Shown here: piece after piece, positions 40,296 through 48,672 of the stretch | Position numbering within the stretch: position 1 is the first letter of the stretch | Layout: each line of letters begins with the position of its first letter | Assembly: GCA_031290985.1 (NCBI GenBank) | Contig: JARLJW010000050.1 | Span: 1-48,672 of the forward strand | DNA: 48,672 nucleotides | Source: Verrucomicrobiia bacterium | Lineage (GTDB): Bacteria; Verrucomicrobiota; Verrucomicrobiia; Limisphaerales; UBA11358 | Reading direction: 5' to 3' | Notes under the pieces: generated by a model | Seen by the model: the letters and a program-made list of their open reading frames with translations, nothing else | Told to the model about the DNA's origin: nothing | Databases searched by the model: none | Position numbers and translations under genes: made by a program

Positions 40296-40976
40296 TCAAA
40301 ACGTCCCGTGCTTGATGCCCAGCCGGGAGCCGGCCATGGCGGTCTCGTGCCAGAGCAGGATGAGTTCGATCAGTTTTTCGAGCCAGGGCAGGACCCGGCT
40401 TTCCAGGGCATTGGAGATTTGGATGGTGTCGCCCGCGTGACAGGCCGCATCCACATGCCGGATGATCGCCGCCACCTGTTCGAGCTGCCATTTACGGAGT
40501 TGTTTGAGCGAGGCGCTGCCGCCGCTGTGGCCGCAGAGATGGTCCGGCAGGAGGCTCAGGGTCAGCACCGGCTCCTTCAACTGATGGGCCAAATTCCACC
40601 ACAGTTCCTGGGCGACCTGGGCGTTGTTGATCAAAACCAGCGTGAGCGCCGTCTCGACGCATTCGCGGACATGGTTGGCCTGCTGGTAGGCGGTCTTGAG
40701 GAGCAGCAGGATGCTTTCATCCAAGGCGACCGATTCAGCGTCAATGCGGGAAAATTTTCCAAACCGTGGCAAGGGCAGGGCAAGATTGGTTGGGTAGCCG
40801 TCGATGTGCAGGGCGCAAAGCACCCGCTGGTTTTCCAGCGCCAAGGTTTCGAGATAGCAGCGGATGGAATTCGGGGTGCTGCGTCCCGCCGGAACTTCCA
40901 CGGGCAGACCGTCTAGAAATATGGCGACATCGTCATTGTCCCCCAACGACCCGGATGAACCATCTTTCATGTGCAT
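40296..40976 (-). CDS. Unrecognised cytoplasmic protein (226 aa)
   Basis: A soluble protein with an N-terminal beta-rich part (about 15-65, FLDGLPVEVP ... VLCALHIDG, ubiquitin-like in rhythm) and a helical remainder (about 75-226). A Leu-rich helical segment (about 110-150) with WWNLAHQLKEPVLTLSLL precedes a predicted helical bundle. Two in-frame ATGs (40976 and 40970) begin the protein. It is convergent with the zinc-ribbon gene, separated by six bases. I do not recognise the family. Confidence 0.6.
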   Translation of the reverse strand: MHMKDGSSGSLGDNDDVAIFLDGLPVEVPAGRSTPNSIRCYLETLALENQRVLCALHIDGYPTNLALPLPRFGKFSRIDAESVALDESILLLLKTAYQQANHVRECVETALTLVLINNAQVAQELWWNLAHQLKEPVLTLSLLPDHLCGHSGGSASLKQLRKWQLEQVAAIIRHVDAACHAGDTIQISNALESRVLPWLEKLIELILLWHETAMAGSRLGIKHGTF

Positions 40977-41062
40977 ACGATACTTCTACTATCGGCCGCC
41001 TTCATTAAAATGTAATGAATACTTATTCACAAAGAGTTCACCGTTTATCCTCACCGGGCCGC

Positions 41063-41950
41063 TCACTTGGCTGGATTCGCCCCGGCGATGCGCAGGCGGA
41101 TGGAATACAGCGACTCGCTGGCCGTGATGAACAGGGTTTTGCGGTCCGGGCCGCTGAAGCAGACGTTGGCGGACCATTTTTCCGGCACGTCAATGTGGTC
41201 GATCTGTTTCCCGTCCTGGTCAAAAACTGTCACGCCCTGGCCGGACAGGTAAAGATTCCCCTCGGCATCAATCGTCATGCCGTCGGAGCCGAGCCCGCAG
41301 AACAGCGTTTTGTCCGCCAGTGTGCCGTCCGGTTGGATGGCGTAACGCCAGGTCTTGCCGGCGCGGATGTCCGCGACGAACAGTTTTTTACCGTCCGGCG
41401 AGCCGGTGATGCCGTTGGGCTTTTGCAGGTCCTCCGTGACGCGCACCAATTTTTTGCGGTCGGGCGAGAGGTAAAAGACCTCCTCGTTGGGCAGCGCCAT
41501 GTTGGTGTGATCCCACCATTTGCGTTTATAGAACGGATCGCTCAGATACAGCGCACCATTGGGGGCCACCCAGACATCGTTCGGGCCGTTCAAATATTTG
41601 CCGTCGAAATTGGTGACGATGACCGTCACGGTCTTGTCCGGGGCGATGGACCAGAGTTCGTTGTGTTCGTCGGCGCAGGCGATGAGGCTGCCCTTGGCAT
41701 CGAAGGACATCCCGTTCGCATAACCGGAGGGCTGGAGAAAGGTGGAGAGCTTGCCCGCCGCGCTCCATTCCATGATGCGGTTGTTGGGCTGGTCCACGAA
41801 AAACACATTGCCGTGCGCGTCACACGTCGGGCCCTCGGTGAAGGCAAAGCCGCCGGCGAGCTTTTCCAGTTTGGCACCCGGCGCGACCACGCCCTCCGCC
41901 TGGGTGAGCAGGGTGATGGCGGAAAGGACGATGACTAAAAATGGTTTCAT
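41063..41950 (-). CDS. SMP-30/gluconolactonase-like secreted propeller
   Basis: A 295-residue exported six-bladed propeller of the SMP-30/gluconolactonase/LRE family, which hydrolyse sugar lactones with a divalent metal. ATG 41950 directly starts a signal peptide (MKPFLVIVLSAITLLTQAEG). The frame is open to 42166 but the upstream stretch is in the region of the divergent gene. Metal-site elements in order are FTEGPTCDAHGNVFFVD (Glu ligand), NGPNDVWVAPNGALYLSD (Asn), KPNGITGSPDGKKLFVAD (Asn), and DGMTIDAEGNLYLS (Asp). All four ligand positions are present. The lactone substrate is not inferable. Confidence 0.88.
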   Translation of the reverse strand: MKPFLVIVLSAITLLTQAEGVVAPGAKLEKLAGGFAFTEGPTCDAHGNVFFVDQPNNRIMEWSAAGKLSTFLQPSGYANGMSFDAKGSLIACADEHNELWSIAPDKTVTVIVTNFDGKYLNGPNDVWVAPNGALYLSDPFYKRKWWDHTNMALPNEEVFYLSPDRKKLVRVTEDLQKPNGITGSPDGKKLFVADIRAGKTWRYAIQPDGTLADKTLFCGLGSDGMTIDAEGNLYLSGQGVTVFDQDGKQIDHIDVPEKWSANVCFSGPDRKTLFITASESLYSIRLRIAGANPAK

Positions 41951-42053
41951 GGCTGGCGGAGAATTTGGCGGGAAGCGGCGGCCCAGCCAATCAAATTCGT
42001 TCCTTGTTTTTCGGTCGGAATCGGTGAAACTTGGGGCTGCCGAAATTTTGCCA

Positions 42054-42503
42054 ATGCAGCCTGGAAACAACAAATTAGCGCGCTTTTTAAAAAGCTGGCT
42101 CATCAACACCCTCGCGGTGGCGCTCGCGGTGATGATTCTGCGCGGGCATATCCATTGCGAGAACAACTATTATCTGCTGGCGGCGGCGCTGTTGCTGGGC
42201 ATCCTGAACGCCTTTGTGCGGCCCATCCTGATGCTGATCGCGCTGCCCCTGCTCATTTTCACGCTCGGACTGTTTACGCTCGTCATCAACGCGCTGCTGC
42301 TCTATTTCGTCGGTTTTCTGCTCAAGCCGGATTTTTATGTGGACAGTTTCAGCTATGCCTTTTTGGGCGCGCTGATCATCAGCGTGGTTTCCATCCTGCT
42401 CAATGTCCTCACCGGCACCAGCCGGGTCAACGTCCAGCGCCGGGGTCCGCCCAAAGGTCCCGGCGGTCCCGGCGACGGCAACGGGCCGGTGATCGACGTC
42501 TGA
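42054..42503 (+). CDS. Phage holin family 4-like (YvlD type) membrane protein
   Basis: A 149-residue protein with four membrane segments (about 12-30, 38-54, 58-83 and 100-118) and the family pattern LGILNAFVRPILMLIALPL ... TLGLFTLVINALLLY, as in YvlD/holin-4 superfamily proteins. Despite the name, these are common in non-phage contexts. The start at ATG 42054 lies 103 bp from the divergent SMP-30 gene. The C-terminus has a Gly/Pro-rich tail (RRGPPKGPGGPGDGNG). Its role is unknown, possibly envelope maintenance. Confidence 0.82.
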   Translation: MQPGNNKLARFLKSWLINTLAVALAVMILRGHIHCENNYYLLAAALLLGILNAFVRPILMLIALPLLIFTLGLFTLVINALLLYFVGFLLKPDFYVDSFSYAFLGALIISVVSILLNVLTGTSRVNVQRRGPPKGPGGPGDGNGPVIDV

Positions 42504-42509
42504 TTCAAT

Positions 42510-43097
42510 TCATTTTCGCAGCCGGTAGGCCGCCCGCAAGGTCGGGATTCCCTGGGCATTAAACTCGCGCTCGAAGTCGGTGGTGATTTCGGCCAGGGTT
42601 GCGGGCGTCTCCGCCTTCTCAAATTCCGTGGCGGCGGCAAAAACCTCGTTCATCTGCCCGAAATAATCCGTGTCGTCCGTCCGCAGATAAACCGTGCCCT
42701 GGTCCTGCAATGCGCGGCGGGCGAGGGCGGGGAACTGGGGGTTGATAAGCCGGTGGCGGCGGTGTTTTTTCTTGGGCCACGGGTCGGGAAAGTAGATGTG
42801 CAACGCCGCAGCAGAGTGCGGTGGCAGCAGGTATTCCAAAAAATAAGCCGATTCGATGCGCACGCCGCGGGTGTTGAGCAGCCCGGTGCGCCGGCCTTTT
42901 TTGTCCAGCTTCTGGATGCGCCCCAGCAGGCGTTCGACCCCGATGAAATTGATCTCCGGATTCCGCCGGGCGTATTCAACGAGGAACGAGGCGTCGCCGC
43001 AGCCGAGTTCCACTTCCAGCGGGCGCGCCCGGGGAAACAGATCCGCCAGCTTCAGCGGCTCCAGGATTGTGCGCAGTTCGACGAGCAGGTTGTCCAT
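42510..43097 (-). CDS. trmB: tRNA (guanine-N7)-methyltransferase
   Basis: Forms m7G46 in the tRNA variable loop using S-adenosylmethionine. I start at ATG 43097 (MDNLLVELR), which aligns with family N-termini; GTG 43136 adds 13 residues. Seen in order: SAM site LEVELGCGDASFL (about residue 27), Glu after strand 2 (FIGVER), then the diagnostic HIYFPDPWPKKKHRRHRLI and the TDDTDYFG segment. The length of about 195 is slightly short but complete. It ends six bases after the convergent holin-like gene and is divergent from the beta-helix gene. Confidence 0.95.
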   Translation of the reverse strand: MDNLLVELRTILEPLKLADLFPRARPLEVELGCGDASFLVEYARRNPEINFIGVERLLGRIQKLDKKGRRTGLLNTRGVRIESAYFLEYLLPPHSAAALHIYFPDPWPKKKHRRHRLINPQFPALARRALQDQGTVYLRTDDTDYFGQMNEVFAAATEFEKAETPATLAEITTDFEREFNAQGIPTLRAAYRLRK

Positions 43098-43202
43098 GTT
43101 TTGCAAGCGCGCGAGTTTAAGTTCAATGGCGGGCACTGGAAATCAGAAAATGGCGACGGTTTCCGTGATTGCTTCCGGCGGCGGGTCGGCCAAAATCCCG
43201 GG

Positions 43203-45128
43203 GTGACCCCGAAGTTAACCCTATGGCTGGCGGTGTTGTGCGGTGCCGTTTCCCTGCACGCGGCGGTGTTTCGCGAATTTTACGTGTCACCCGCCGGCGA
43301 TGATGCCAGTCCCGGAACCAAAAGCCGGCCATTCCTGACCCTGGCCCATGCGCGCGACATCGTGCGCACGGTCGCCCCCGACATGCGGGGGGACATCATC
43401 GTCAACCTGCGCGGTGGCAATTATCCGGTGACGGCCCCGGTGACGTTCAGCCCGGCGGATTCCGGCGGCAACGGCTTCAAAATCATTTACCGCGCCGCCG
43501 GAAAGGAAATTCCCGTCATCAACGGCGGGGTGCCGGTGACGGGCTGGCGGCTGGACCATGGCCGGATCTTTTCGGCGGAGCTGGTTTGGGACGGCAAGCT
43601 GCGCAACCTGTTCGTCAACGGCAACCGGGCGAGCATGGCGCAGGCGGATTTCAAAGGGCAGGGTGCCTGGGGTGAATTCAAGGTGAATGGCGACGAGCCG
43701 TGGGCCGAGACACCCGGCCGGACGCTCGACGGGATAAAATTCAACGCGGCCGATGTCCCCAGGCTCACGAATCCGGACGACGTGGAATTGCTGCAGCATC
43801 GCACCTGGAATTTTCTCATGCTGTGCGCCCGGGGCGTGATCTCGGAGGACGGCAAGACGGTCATCCAATTGCAACAACCCTACGGTGCCATTGCGGCGAC
43901 GATGGCCTGGGGTTGCAATATCAATCCCTCGAACAAGTTCACCATCCGCAACGCCTTTGAGCTGCTGAACCAGCCGGGCCAGTTTTATTTCAACCGGGTC
44001 ACGCATACGCTGTATTACTACGCCCGCGACGGCGAGGACATGAGCCGGGCCGTGGTCATCGCTCCGTTAAGCGAAGGGCTGTTGCGGATCTCGGGAACGG
44101 CCTCGAATGACCGGGTGCAGAACCTGGTCTTCACCGGCCTGACTTTTTCCTACGACCACTGGCTGCTGGAGGAGGTTGGCGGTTCGCGCGGCATGGTGGG
44201 CGTGCAGAGCCTGGGCCTCTACACGCGTTTTCGCGACGACGGCAACTGGCATCAGAGCCATTATGACATCTGCGACCTGCCGCAGGCCACGGTCGAGCTG
44301 CGCAATGCGGAAAACATCCGGTTCGAGCGGAATAAATTTCTCCACCTCGCCAGCGGCAGCGCGGTGAGCCTGGTGAACGATGTCGTGGATTCAACGGTGG
44401 AGGGGAATGTTTTCAGCGACCTCTCCGGCAACGCCGTCAATGTGGGGCATCCGCAGCATTACGTGATCGGCGACGGGCCATTGTACAAAAACGGCGTGGA
44501 AGGCGTTTGCGCGCGGGACAGGATCGCGAACAACTTCATCCGCAAGGTCAGCCTGGATTACAAGCAAGGCGAGGCCATCAGCGGATTTTTCACCGAGGCG
44601 GTGGAGATCGCGCACAACGACATTGCGGGTGTGCCCTACGGCGGTATCGCGCTGGGCTGGTGGTGGGGCAACTCGGGGATTCCGGCCTCGACGGTGCCCA
44701 GGAACAACGTGATCGCGGGCAACAAGGTGTTCGACACGCAGCAAGAACTCTCCAAGGACGGCGGCGCGATCTATGTGCTGGGCGTGCAGCCGGGCGGGCG
44801 GATCGAGGGGAACCATGTCCGTTCGCTTTCGCGGCTGGTGTATCCCGACGACGGCTCGGCGGGCTGGACGATCACGCACAACGTCTTTGACCCGCAGCCA
44901 GGCGGCAAGTGGCTGTTCGTGTGGACCGACCGGATTCACGACCTGAAGATCGAGGATAATTTTGTCACCGGCACAAACTTGGAGTGCAAGGGCACCAATA
45001 ACTGCGCCCCGGCAAGCACGCATTTGGTGGAAAAACCATTTTCCGGCGCGGCCAAAAAGATAATCGAGTCCGCCGGGTTGGAGAAAAGATTCCGGGACAT
45101 CGCCGGCGGCGCGTTTTTGAATCAATGA
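43203..45128 (+). CDS. Secreted right-handed beta-helix protein, GH141-like
   Basis: A 641-residue protein beginning at GTG 43203 with a signal peptide (LTLWLAVLCGAVSLHAA). The mature start REFYVSPAGDDASPGT and NLRGGNYPV are hallmarks of parallel beta-helix proteins acting on polysaccharides. The helix body has repeated Asn-rich rungs (NIRFERNKFLHL, STVEGNVFSDLSGNAVNVG, RIEGNHVRSLSRLVYPDDGSAGW). The overall arrangement resembles GH141 enzymes (fucosidase or xylanase), which is a tentative assignment. The C-terminus lacks an anchor. It is convergent with cheW, 15 bp apart. Confidence 0.78.
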   Translation: MTPKLTLWLAVLCGAVSLHAAVFREFYVSPAGDDASPGTKSRPFLTLAHARDIVRTVAPDMRGDIIVNLRGGNYPVTAPVTFSPADSGGNGFKIIYRAAGKEIPVINGGVPVTGWRLDHGRIFSAELVWDGKLRNLFVNGNRASMAQADFKGQGAWGEFKVNGDEPWAETPGRTLDGIKFNAADVPRLTNPDDVELLQHRTWNFLMLCARGVISEDGKTVIQLQQPYGAIAATMAWGCNINPSNKFTIRNAFELLNQPGQFYFNRVTHTLYYYARDGEDMSRAVVIAPLSEGLLRISGTASNDRVQNLVFTGLTFSYDHWLLEEVGGSRGMVGVQSLGLYTRFRDDGNWHQSHYDICDLPQATVELRNAENIRFERNKFLHLASGSAVSLVNDVVDSTVEGNVFSDLSGNAVNVGHPQHYVIGDGPLYKNGVEGVCARDRIANNFIRKVSLDYKQGEAISGFFTEAVEIAHNDIAGVPYGGIALGWWWGNSGIPASTVPRNNVIAGNKVFDTQQELSKDGGAIYVLGVQPGGRIEGNHVRSLSRLVYPDDGSAGWTITHNVFDPQPGGKWLFVWTDRIHDLKIEDNFVTGTNLECKGTNNCAPASTHLVEKPFSGAAKKIIESAGLEKRFRDIAGGAFLNQ

Positions 45129-45143
45129 CCCCGGCCTTCCGGC

Positions 45144-45656
45144 TTACGCGGCGCTGCCCGCCACGTCCAAGGACTGGGCCTGGACCCCCACCACTTCATC
45201 GATGTTCAGCAGGGCCTTGACGACGCCTTTCACCTTGGCGATCCCGATGATGTAATCGGTGCCGATCTGGCCGCCAAAATTGGGGGGCTCCTCGATGTCG
45301 CCCTCGGCGATGTTGATGACCTCCTCCACGCCGTCCACGATCAGGCCCATCTGCGTGTTCTTGCCGTCCGGCAGTTTCACCTGCACGACCACGATGCAAT
45401 TCTGTTCGGCGTTCGTCGCCGCAAAATCAAATCGCACCCGCAAATCCATCACGGGGATGATTTTTCCGCGCAGGTTGATGACCCCGCGGATGTGCGCCGG
45501 CATCTGGGGCACGGCCGTGATGGCCGTGACGCGGATGATTTCGCGCACCTTGAGCACGTCGATGCCATAGGACTCGGCCTGCAGGTTGAAAGTCAGGTAT
45601 TTTCCGGCAACGCGGTTCACGCCGGCTGATTTCCGCTGGATGTTTTCGTTAGCCAT
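45144..45656 (-). CDS. cheW: Chemotaxis coupling protein CheW
   Basis: CheW links receptors to the kinase CheA. The 170 residues have the complete CheW fold: YLTFNLQAESYGIDVLKVREII (start of subdomain 1), the receptor-contact region PHIRGVINLRGKIIPVMDLR, and then VVVQVKLPDG and LIVDGVEEVINI, with GIAKVKGVVKALLNIDEV at the end. It has about 17 extra polar residues at each end. The MCP gene starts far upstream on the same strand and ends 68 bp before cheW, so they are probably co-expressed. Confidence 0.95.
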   Translation of the reverse strand: MANENIQRKSAGVNRVAGKYLTFNLQAESYGIDVLKVREIIRVTAITAVPQMPAHIRGVINLRGKIIPVMDLRVRFDFAATNAEQNCIVVVQVKLPDGKNTQMGLIVDGVEEVINIAEGDIEEPPNFGGQIGTDYIIGIAKVKGVVKALLNIDEVVGVQAQSLDVAGSAA

Positions 45657-45724
45657 CAGTTTGGTATCGGTGACTGGCCGTTAAACTTGAGGGAAATCCG
45701 GTCCGGGGCGGACTGCGGGCGCGG

Positions 45725-47311
45725 TCAAAAATCCTGGAAAGCACTTTCCAGCGTGATCGCGCTCTTCCGGCCGCCTTCGTTTGTTGGTTTGGCTGCTGCC
45801 CGGCCGTTCGGGTGCCTGACGGCCACGGGGCCGGGCCCGGCAGTAGCCGAGGAGGCGGTTTTTTCGGCGGGTTTGTGCTGGCTGCGCAGGGGCATCGGCT
45901 TTTCAACCGCCCCGGCCCCGACCAGTCGCAACAATTCAGTCGCGGATGATTTCATCGTCGCCACCTGGGCGTTGAGTTCACCCACCACGGAGGCCGATTC
46001 TTCGGCACAGGCGGCGTTGGTTTGCGTGACCTTGTCCACCTGGCCAACGGCCGTGTTGATTTGAGTGATGCCCTGCATCTGTTCGCGCGAGGCCCCGGCC
46101 AATTGGGTGGCCAGTTCATCCATTTCCCGCGCCTTGGTCACGATGTCGTTCAGGGCTGCGGCCACCTTGCTGCTCAACTGCACCCCGCGGGCGGTGTTGT
46201 GGATGGCGCCCTCGATCTTGGCGGCAGTTTCCTTGGCGGCCTGCGCGCTGCGCTGGGCGAGGTTGCGGACTTCGTCGGCGACGACGGCAAAGCCCATGCC
46301 GGCTTCGCCGGCGCGGGCGGCTTCCACCGCCGCGTTCAGGGCGAGGATGTTGGTTTGAAAGGCGATCTCATCGATGGTCTTGATGATCTTGGCGATGTCG
46401 TCGCTGGAAACCTTGATGGCCTGCATGGCGGCGGACATCGCCTGCATGTCTTCGGCGCCCCGGTCGGCGGAAGACCGGGTTAGCCGGGCGACGTCGTTGG
46501 CCTTTTGGGCATTTTCAGAGTTGCGCCGGGTCATGCTCGACATTTCCTCGAGCGACGCGCTGGTTTCTTCGATGGAGGCGGCCTGGTCGCTGGAGCCTTC
46601 CGCCAGGCTTTGGCTGGAGACCGAGACCTGCCTGCCGGCGTTGAAAAGCAGGTCGGTGGCACCGGCGACATTGGCGGCGATGCGTGACAGTTCGGCCACG
46701 ATGTGATTTTTAAGCCGCCAGCCGAACACGAGCAGCCCGGCCAGCACGATGGTCAGGACACTGATCTGCCGGACCATGGCGTTGCGGGCGCTGGTGCGAT
46801 GCAGCGCCAGGGCGGCGGTGGTGGCTGAAACCACGGCCTCATTATTCTGCGCCAGAGCCGCCAGCAATTCGTCCTGGCGCGCGGCGGCCGGCCCGAAGAA
46901 CTGTTCGAACGCAAAGGCCACATTGCCATGCATCACTTGATCCACCACCAGCTTGTCCGCCGCGACAGAGGCCTCAAATTTTGGTTTCAGCCCGGAAGCT
47001 CCGTCCGCATCCGCCTGGCCGATGAGATCGCGCGCCGTCTGCTGGTGCTGCTCCAATACCTTGAGCATGGCCTCCAGCTCATCCGGGTCTTTGATGCGGA
47101 TGAGCTTTTGCACGTCGCCATGGGCCCGCCCCAGCGATTCCAGCAGGCGGTAGTTGCCGCTCAATTTATCGGTGGTATTTTTGGCGACGGCCGAGGAACT
47201 GGCGATGGAGCCGCGCAGCAGCAGAACAAATACAACGATCATCAGTGCGGCGGTGATCCCAAACGCCGCCAGCAAGCCGATGAGCCTGCGTGATATGTTG
47301 AATGGTTTCAT
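45725..47311 (-). CDS. Methyl-accepting chemotaxis protein without a clear HAMP
   Basis: A 528-residue receptor. TM1 is about residues 11-33, a four-helix-bundle-like periplasmic part spans about 34-180, and TM2 is about 183-200. The methyl-accepting and signalling domains follow (about 230-450) with hairpin tip [40 protein letters not shown]. Only about 25-30 residues separate TM2 from the signalling coiled coil, and no HAMP pattern is seen, unlike most MCPs. A Pro/Ala-rich flexible tail (about 455-520) ends in AFQDF, which fits the aromatic pentapeptide pattern for CheR/CheB tethering. It is upstream of cheW on the same strand. Confidence 0.93.
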   Translation of the reverse strand: MKPFNISRRLIGLLAAFGITAALMIVVFVLLLRGSIASSSAVAKNTTDKLSGNYRLLESLGRAHGDVQKLIRIKDPDELEAMLKVLEQHQQTARDLIGQADADGASGLKPKFEASVAADKLVVDQVMHGNVAFAFEQFFGPAAARQDELLAALAQNNEAVVSATTAALALHRTSARNAMVRQISVLTIVLAGLLVFGWRLKNHIVAELSRIAANVAGATDLLFNAGRQVSVSSQSLAEGSSDQAASIEETSASLEEMSSMTRRNSENAQKANDVARLTRSSADRGAEDMQAMSAAMQAIKVSSDDIAKIIKTIDEIAFQTNILALNAAVEAARAGEAGMGFAVVADEVRNLAQRSAQAAKETAAKIEGAIHNTARGVQLSSKVAAALNDIVTKAREMDELATQLAGASREQMQGITQINTAVGQVDKVTQTNAACAEESASVVGELNAQVATMKSSATELLRLVGAGAVEKPMPLRSQHKPAEKTASSATAGPGPVAVRHPNGRAAAKPTNEGGRKSAITLESAFQDF

Positions 47312-47339
47312 TTGGTTCGGCGGCGGTCAGCCGGCCAGG

Positions 47340-47897
47340 CTATTCCAGCTTTGAAAGACTCAGGCCCACGACCAGCGAGCCGATGACCTTGCCCCCGTCG
47401 AGCACCGGCACCGAAACTTGGATCTGCTGCAAGCCCGTGGATTCATCCAGTTCGACCGGTCCCTGCCAGCTTTTTCCGGCCATCACGTCATCGTGCTTGG
47501 GTTTGCCCTTGTGCGACCAGTTCGTGGGTTTGGAAAGGAAGGCCACCTTCAAGCCGTCCGCGCCGGACAAAAACGCTTCGGAGACGACCTCGCCTTTTTT
47601 GGCCTTCAAGAATTGCGCCGCGTCATTTTTGGTAAAGCTGCGGACGAAGGGGTCCATCACCGAGAGCGCCTTCCAGGCGTCCTGCGTCATGGCGGCTTGA
47701 TCCGCCGGCACGCCGGCATTGTGCGCCTTCACCGCGTTGACGATCACCGGGTCGGCTGCCCAGACCATGACTTCCTTCAATTTGGCGTCAACTTTTGCCT
47801 GCACTGCCGGGTCGGGGGCGTCCGCCGCCAGAACCGCCACGCCGGCGCTCAACATTGCCGCCACCATCAGGGATGCTTTTTTAAAACAGGTTTTCAT
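47340..47897 (-). CDS. Secreted stand-alone Cache-like sensor protein
   Basis: A 185-residue exported protein. ATG 47897 gives a signal peptide (MKTCFKKASLMVAAMLSAGVAVLAA), with cleavage likely near residue 25; the frame is open to 47996. The mature part resembles a PDC/single-Cache sensor: a long N-terminal helix (VQAKVDAKLKEVMVWAADPVIVNAVKAHN), mid-strands (FLSGADGLKVAFLS) and the C-terminal strands QIQVSVPVLDGGKVIGSLVVGLSL. There is no TM2 or signalling domain. It lies between two MCP genes on the same strand and may be a free periplasmic ligand-binding partner. Confidence 0.75.
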   Translation of the reverse strand: MKTCFKKASLMVAAMLSAGVAVLAADAPDPAVQAKVDAKLKEVMVWAADPVIVNAVKAHNAGVPADQAAMTQDAWKALSVMDPFVRSFTKNDAAQFLKAKKGEVVSEAFLSGADGLKVAFLSKPTNWSHKGKPKHDDVMAGKSWQGPVELDESTGLQQIQVSVPVLDGGKVIGSLVVGLSLSKLE

Positions 47898-48002
47898 TTC
47901 GAGTTCGTTGGGTTTGAGGTTTGAAAGGCAAATTGCCCCCGGGTGAACCGCACGTTTTCCGGCTGCCGGCCCACGCCAGCGGCGCTGCCTGGACACTAAA
48001 AT

Positions 48003-48028
48003 GCCGATGCTTCATCTGAAGCATCGGC
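48003..48028 (-). terminator. Hairpin downstream of the second MCP gene
   Basis: Perfect 11-bp stem GCCGATGCTTC/GAAGCATCGGC around a 4-nt loop. On the minus strand it is followed by ATTTTAG, a weak U-tract; on the plus strand it is followed by five A residues. It lies about 30 bp after the stop of the MCP gene at 48057, and before the Cache-like gene, so it is a likely intrinsic terminator or attenuator. Confidence 0.65.
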
Positions 48029-48056
48029 AAAAATCCGTCCCGGTTGAGAAGTATCT

Positions 48057-48672
48057 TCAGAAGTCGCGAAAATCGGCCTCCAGCGGGATTTCAGACGTGC
48101 GGGCTTTGCCGGCGGGCTTGGCCGGCGCGTGATGCCCGTTCCCATTCTGTTCCAAGCGGTTACCGGTCCCGGACGGCTTGGGCGGCACGCTGGCCGGGAG
48201 CCTGCGGGCTGGAGCAGGGGATTCGCTGTTCCGGCCGACGAGGCGTAGGAGATTCTCCACGGCGTCCTTCATGGCGGCCGCTTGGCCGTTCAATTCCTGC
48301 GCGGCGGCGGCGCTTTCCTCGGCGCTGGCGGCGTTGCTCTGCGTGACCTTGTCCATCTGGCCCACCGCCGAGTTGATTTGGGTGATGCCATCGGTCTGCT
48401 CGCGCGAAGCGCCGGCCACTTCGGCCACCAGTTCATCCACCTGGCGCACTTTGATGACGATTTCGTTCAAGGCCTGCACCACCTTGGCGCTGATCTCCAC
48501 GCCCTGACCGGTGTTGACGATGGCGCCTTCGATCTTCGCCGCCGTTTCCTTGGCGGCCTGGGCGGAGCGCTGGGCGAGGTTGCGGACTTCGTCGGCGACG
48601 ACGGCAAAGCCCATGCCGGCCTCGCCGGCGCGGGCGGCTTCGACGGCGGCGTTTAACGCGAGGATGTTGGTC
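48057..48672 (-). CDS. Methyl-accepting chemotaxis protein, C-terminal part
   Basis: Incomplete: the gene continues past the right edge of the window, so the sensor and membrane parts are not visible. The visible 205 residues hold the rear half of the signalling hairpin ([33 protein letters not shown]), the returning methylation helix with a Glu/Gln pair near AAAAQELNG, and a Pro/Lys-rich tail ending in DFRDF. This end has the same aromatic pentapeptide pattern as the neighbouring MCP. The tip region is nearly identical in DNA to that MCP (about 54 bases without change). Confidence 0.93.
   Translation of the reverse strand, partial: TNILALNAAVEAARAGEAGMGFAVVADEVRNLAQRSAQAAKETAAKIEGAIVNTGQGVEISAKVVQALNEIVIKVRQVDELVAEVAGASREQTDGITQINSAVGQMDKVTQSNAASAEESAAAAQELNGQAAAMKDAVENLLRLVGRNSESPAPARRLPASVPPKPSGTGNRLEQNGNGHHAPAKPAGKARTSEIPLEADFRDF

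Noticed and set aside
42054..42503. Phage remnant based on the holin-like gene
   Set aside because: Holin-4/YvlD-type proteins are common chromosomal genes, and no other phage gene is nearby.

Overview
The window looks like chromosomal DNA from a soil or freshwater member of the Verrucomicrobiota (Pedosphaera/Limisphaera-like). I infer this from the high GC content, the run of prepilin-like genes with FTLVELL-type N-termini, a four-gene set resembling the 'Verru_Chthon cassette' A-D proteins, very large Thr/Asn-rich secreted proteins with RCC1-like propellers, and GC-rich dispersed palindromes. No rRNA, tRNA, CRISPR array, transposase or phage module was seen. The window runs into an incomplete gene on the right.

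Layout. 1-4.5 kb: two envelope or hydrolase genes (a GH43-like lipoprotein and a permuted NlpC/P60 peptidase), then three unrecognised genes (lipoprotein, secreted protein, small protein). 4.7-7.5 kb: recF, a doubtful small membrane ORF, a glutamine cyclotransferase lipoprotein and a small hypothetical gene. 7.8-23.6 kb: a type II secretion/type IV pilus-like operon with GspE-like ATPase, PilT, a second GspE-like ATPase, GspF/PilC, a BrnT/BrnA-like toxin-antitoxin pair sitting inside the operon, and six prepilin-like genes that read as G, G, H, I, J and K analogues. The K-like protein has 1408 residues. 23.8-37.4 kb: a 3797-residue modular subtilase, a lone LuxR-type HTH protein and a BspA-like leucine-rich repeat protein. 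37.7-45.1 kb: uvrB, a zinc-ribbon membrane protein, an unknown gene, an SMP-30-like lactonase, a holin-4-like membrane protein, trmB and a secreted beta-helix protein. 45.1 kb to the end (minus strand): cheW, an MCP, a secreted Cache-like protein and a second, incomplete MCP.

How parts may work together. The operon supplies the motor, platform and pseudopilus of a secretion or pilus machine, but no secretin, GspC/L/M or prepilin peptidase is in view. The giant subtilase directly downstream is a plausible substrate. The MCPs end in aromatic pentapeptides of the kind that tether CheR/CheB, and lie beside cheW and a free periplasmic Cache domain.

The most unusual signal is at the 5' ends of the prepilin genes. 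Four of the six have long leaders whose DNA contains exact 7-bp-period repeats just before the conserved hydrophobic segment. Two (17402 and 18382) have a large palindromic element translated in frame inside the leader, and a third palindrome family lies just upstream of another prepilin. Because 7 is not a multiple of 3, changes in repeat copy number would frameshift the leader relative to the mature pilin, which suggests a phase-variable pseudopilus. One palindrome family is four hairpins with TTCC/GGAA tetraloops. It occurs twice with compensatory base changes, so its structure appears to be selected.
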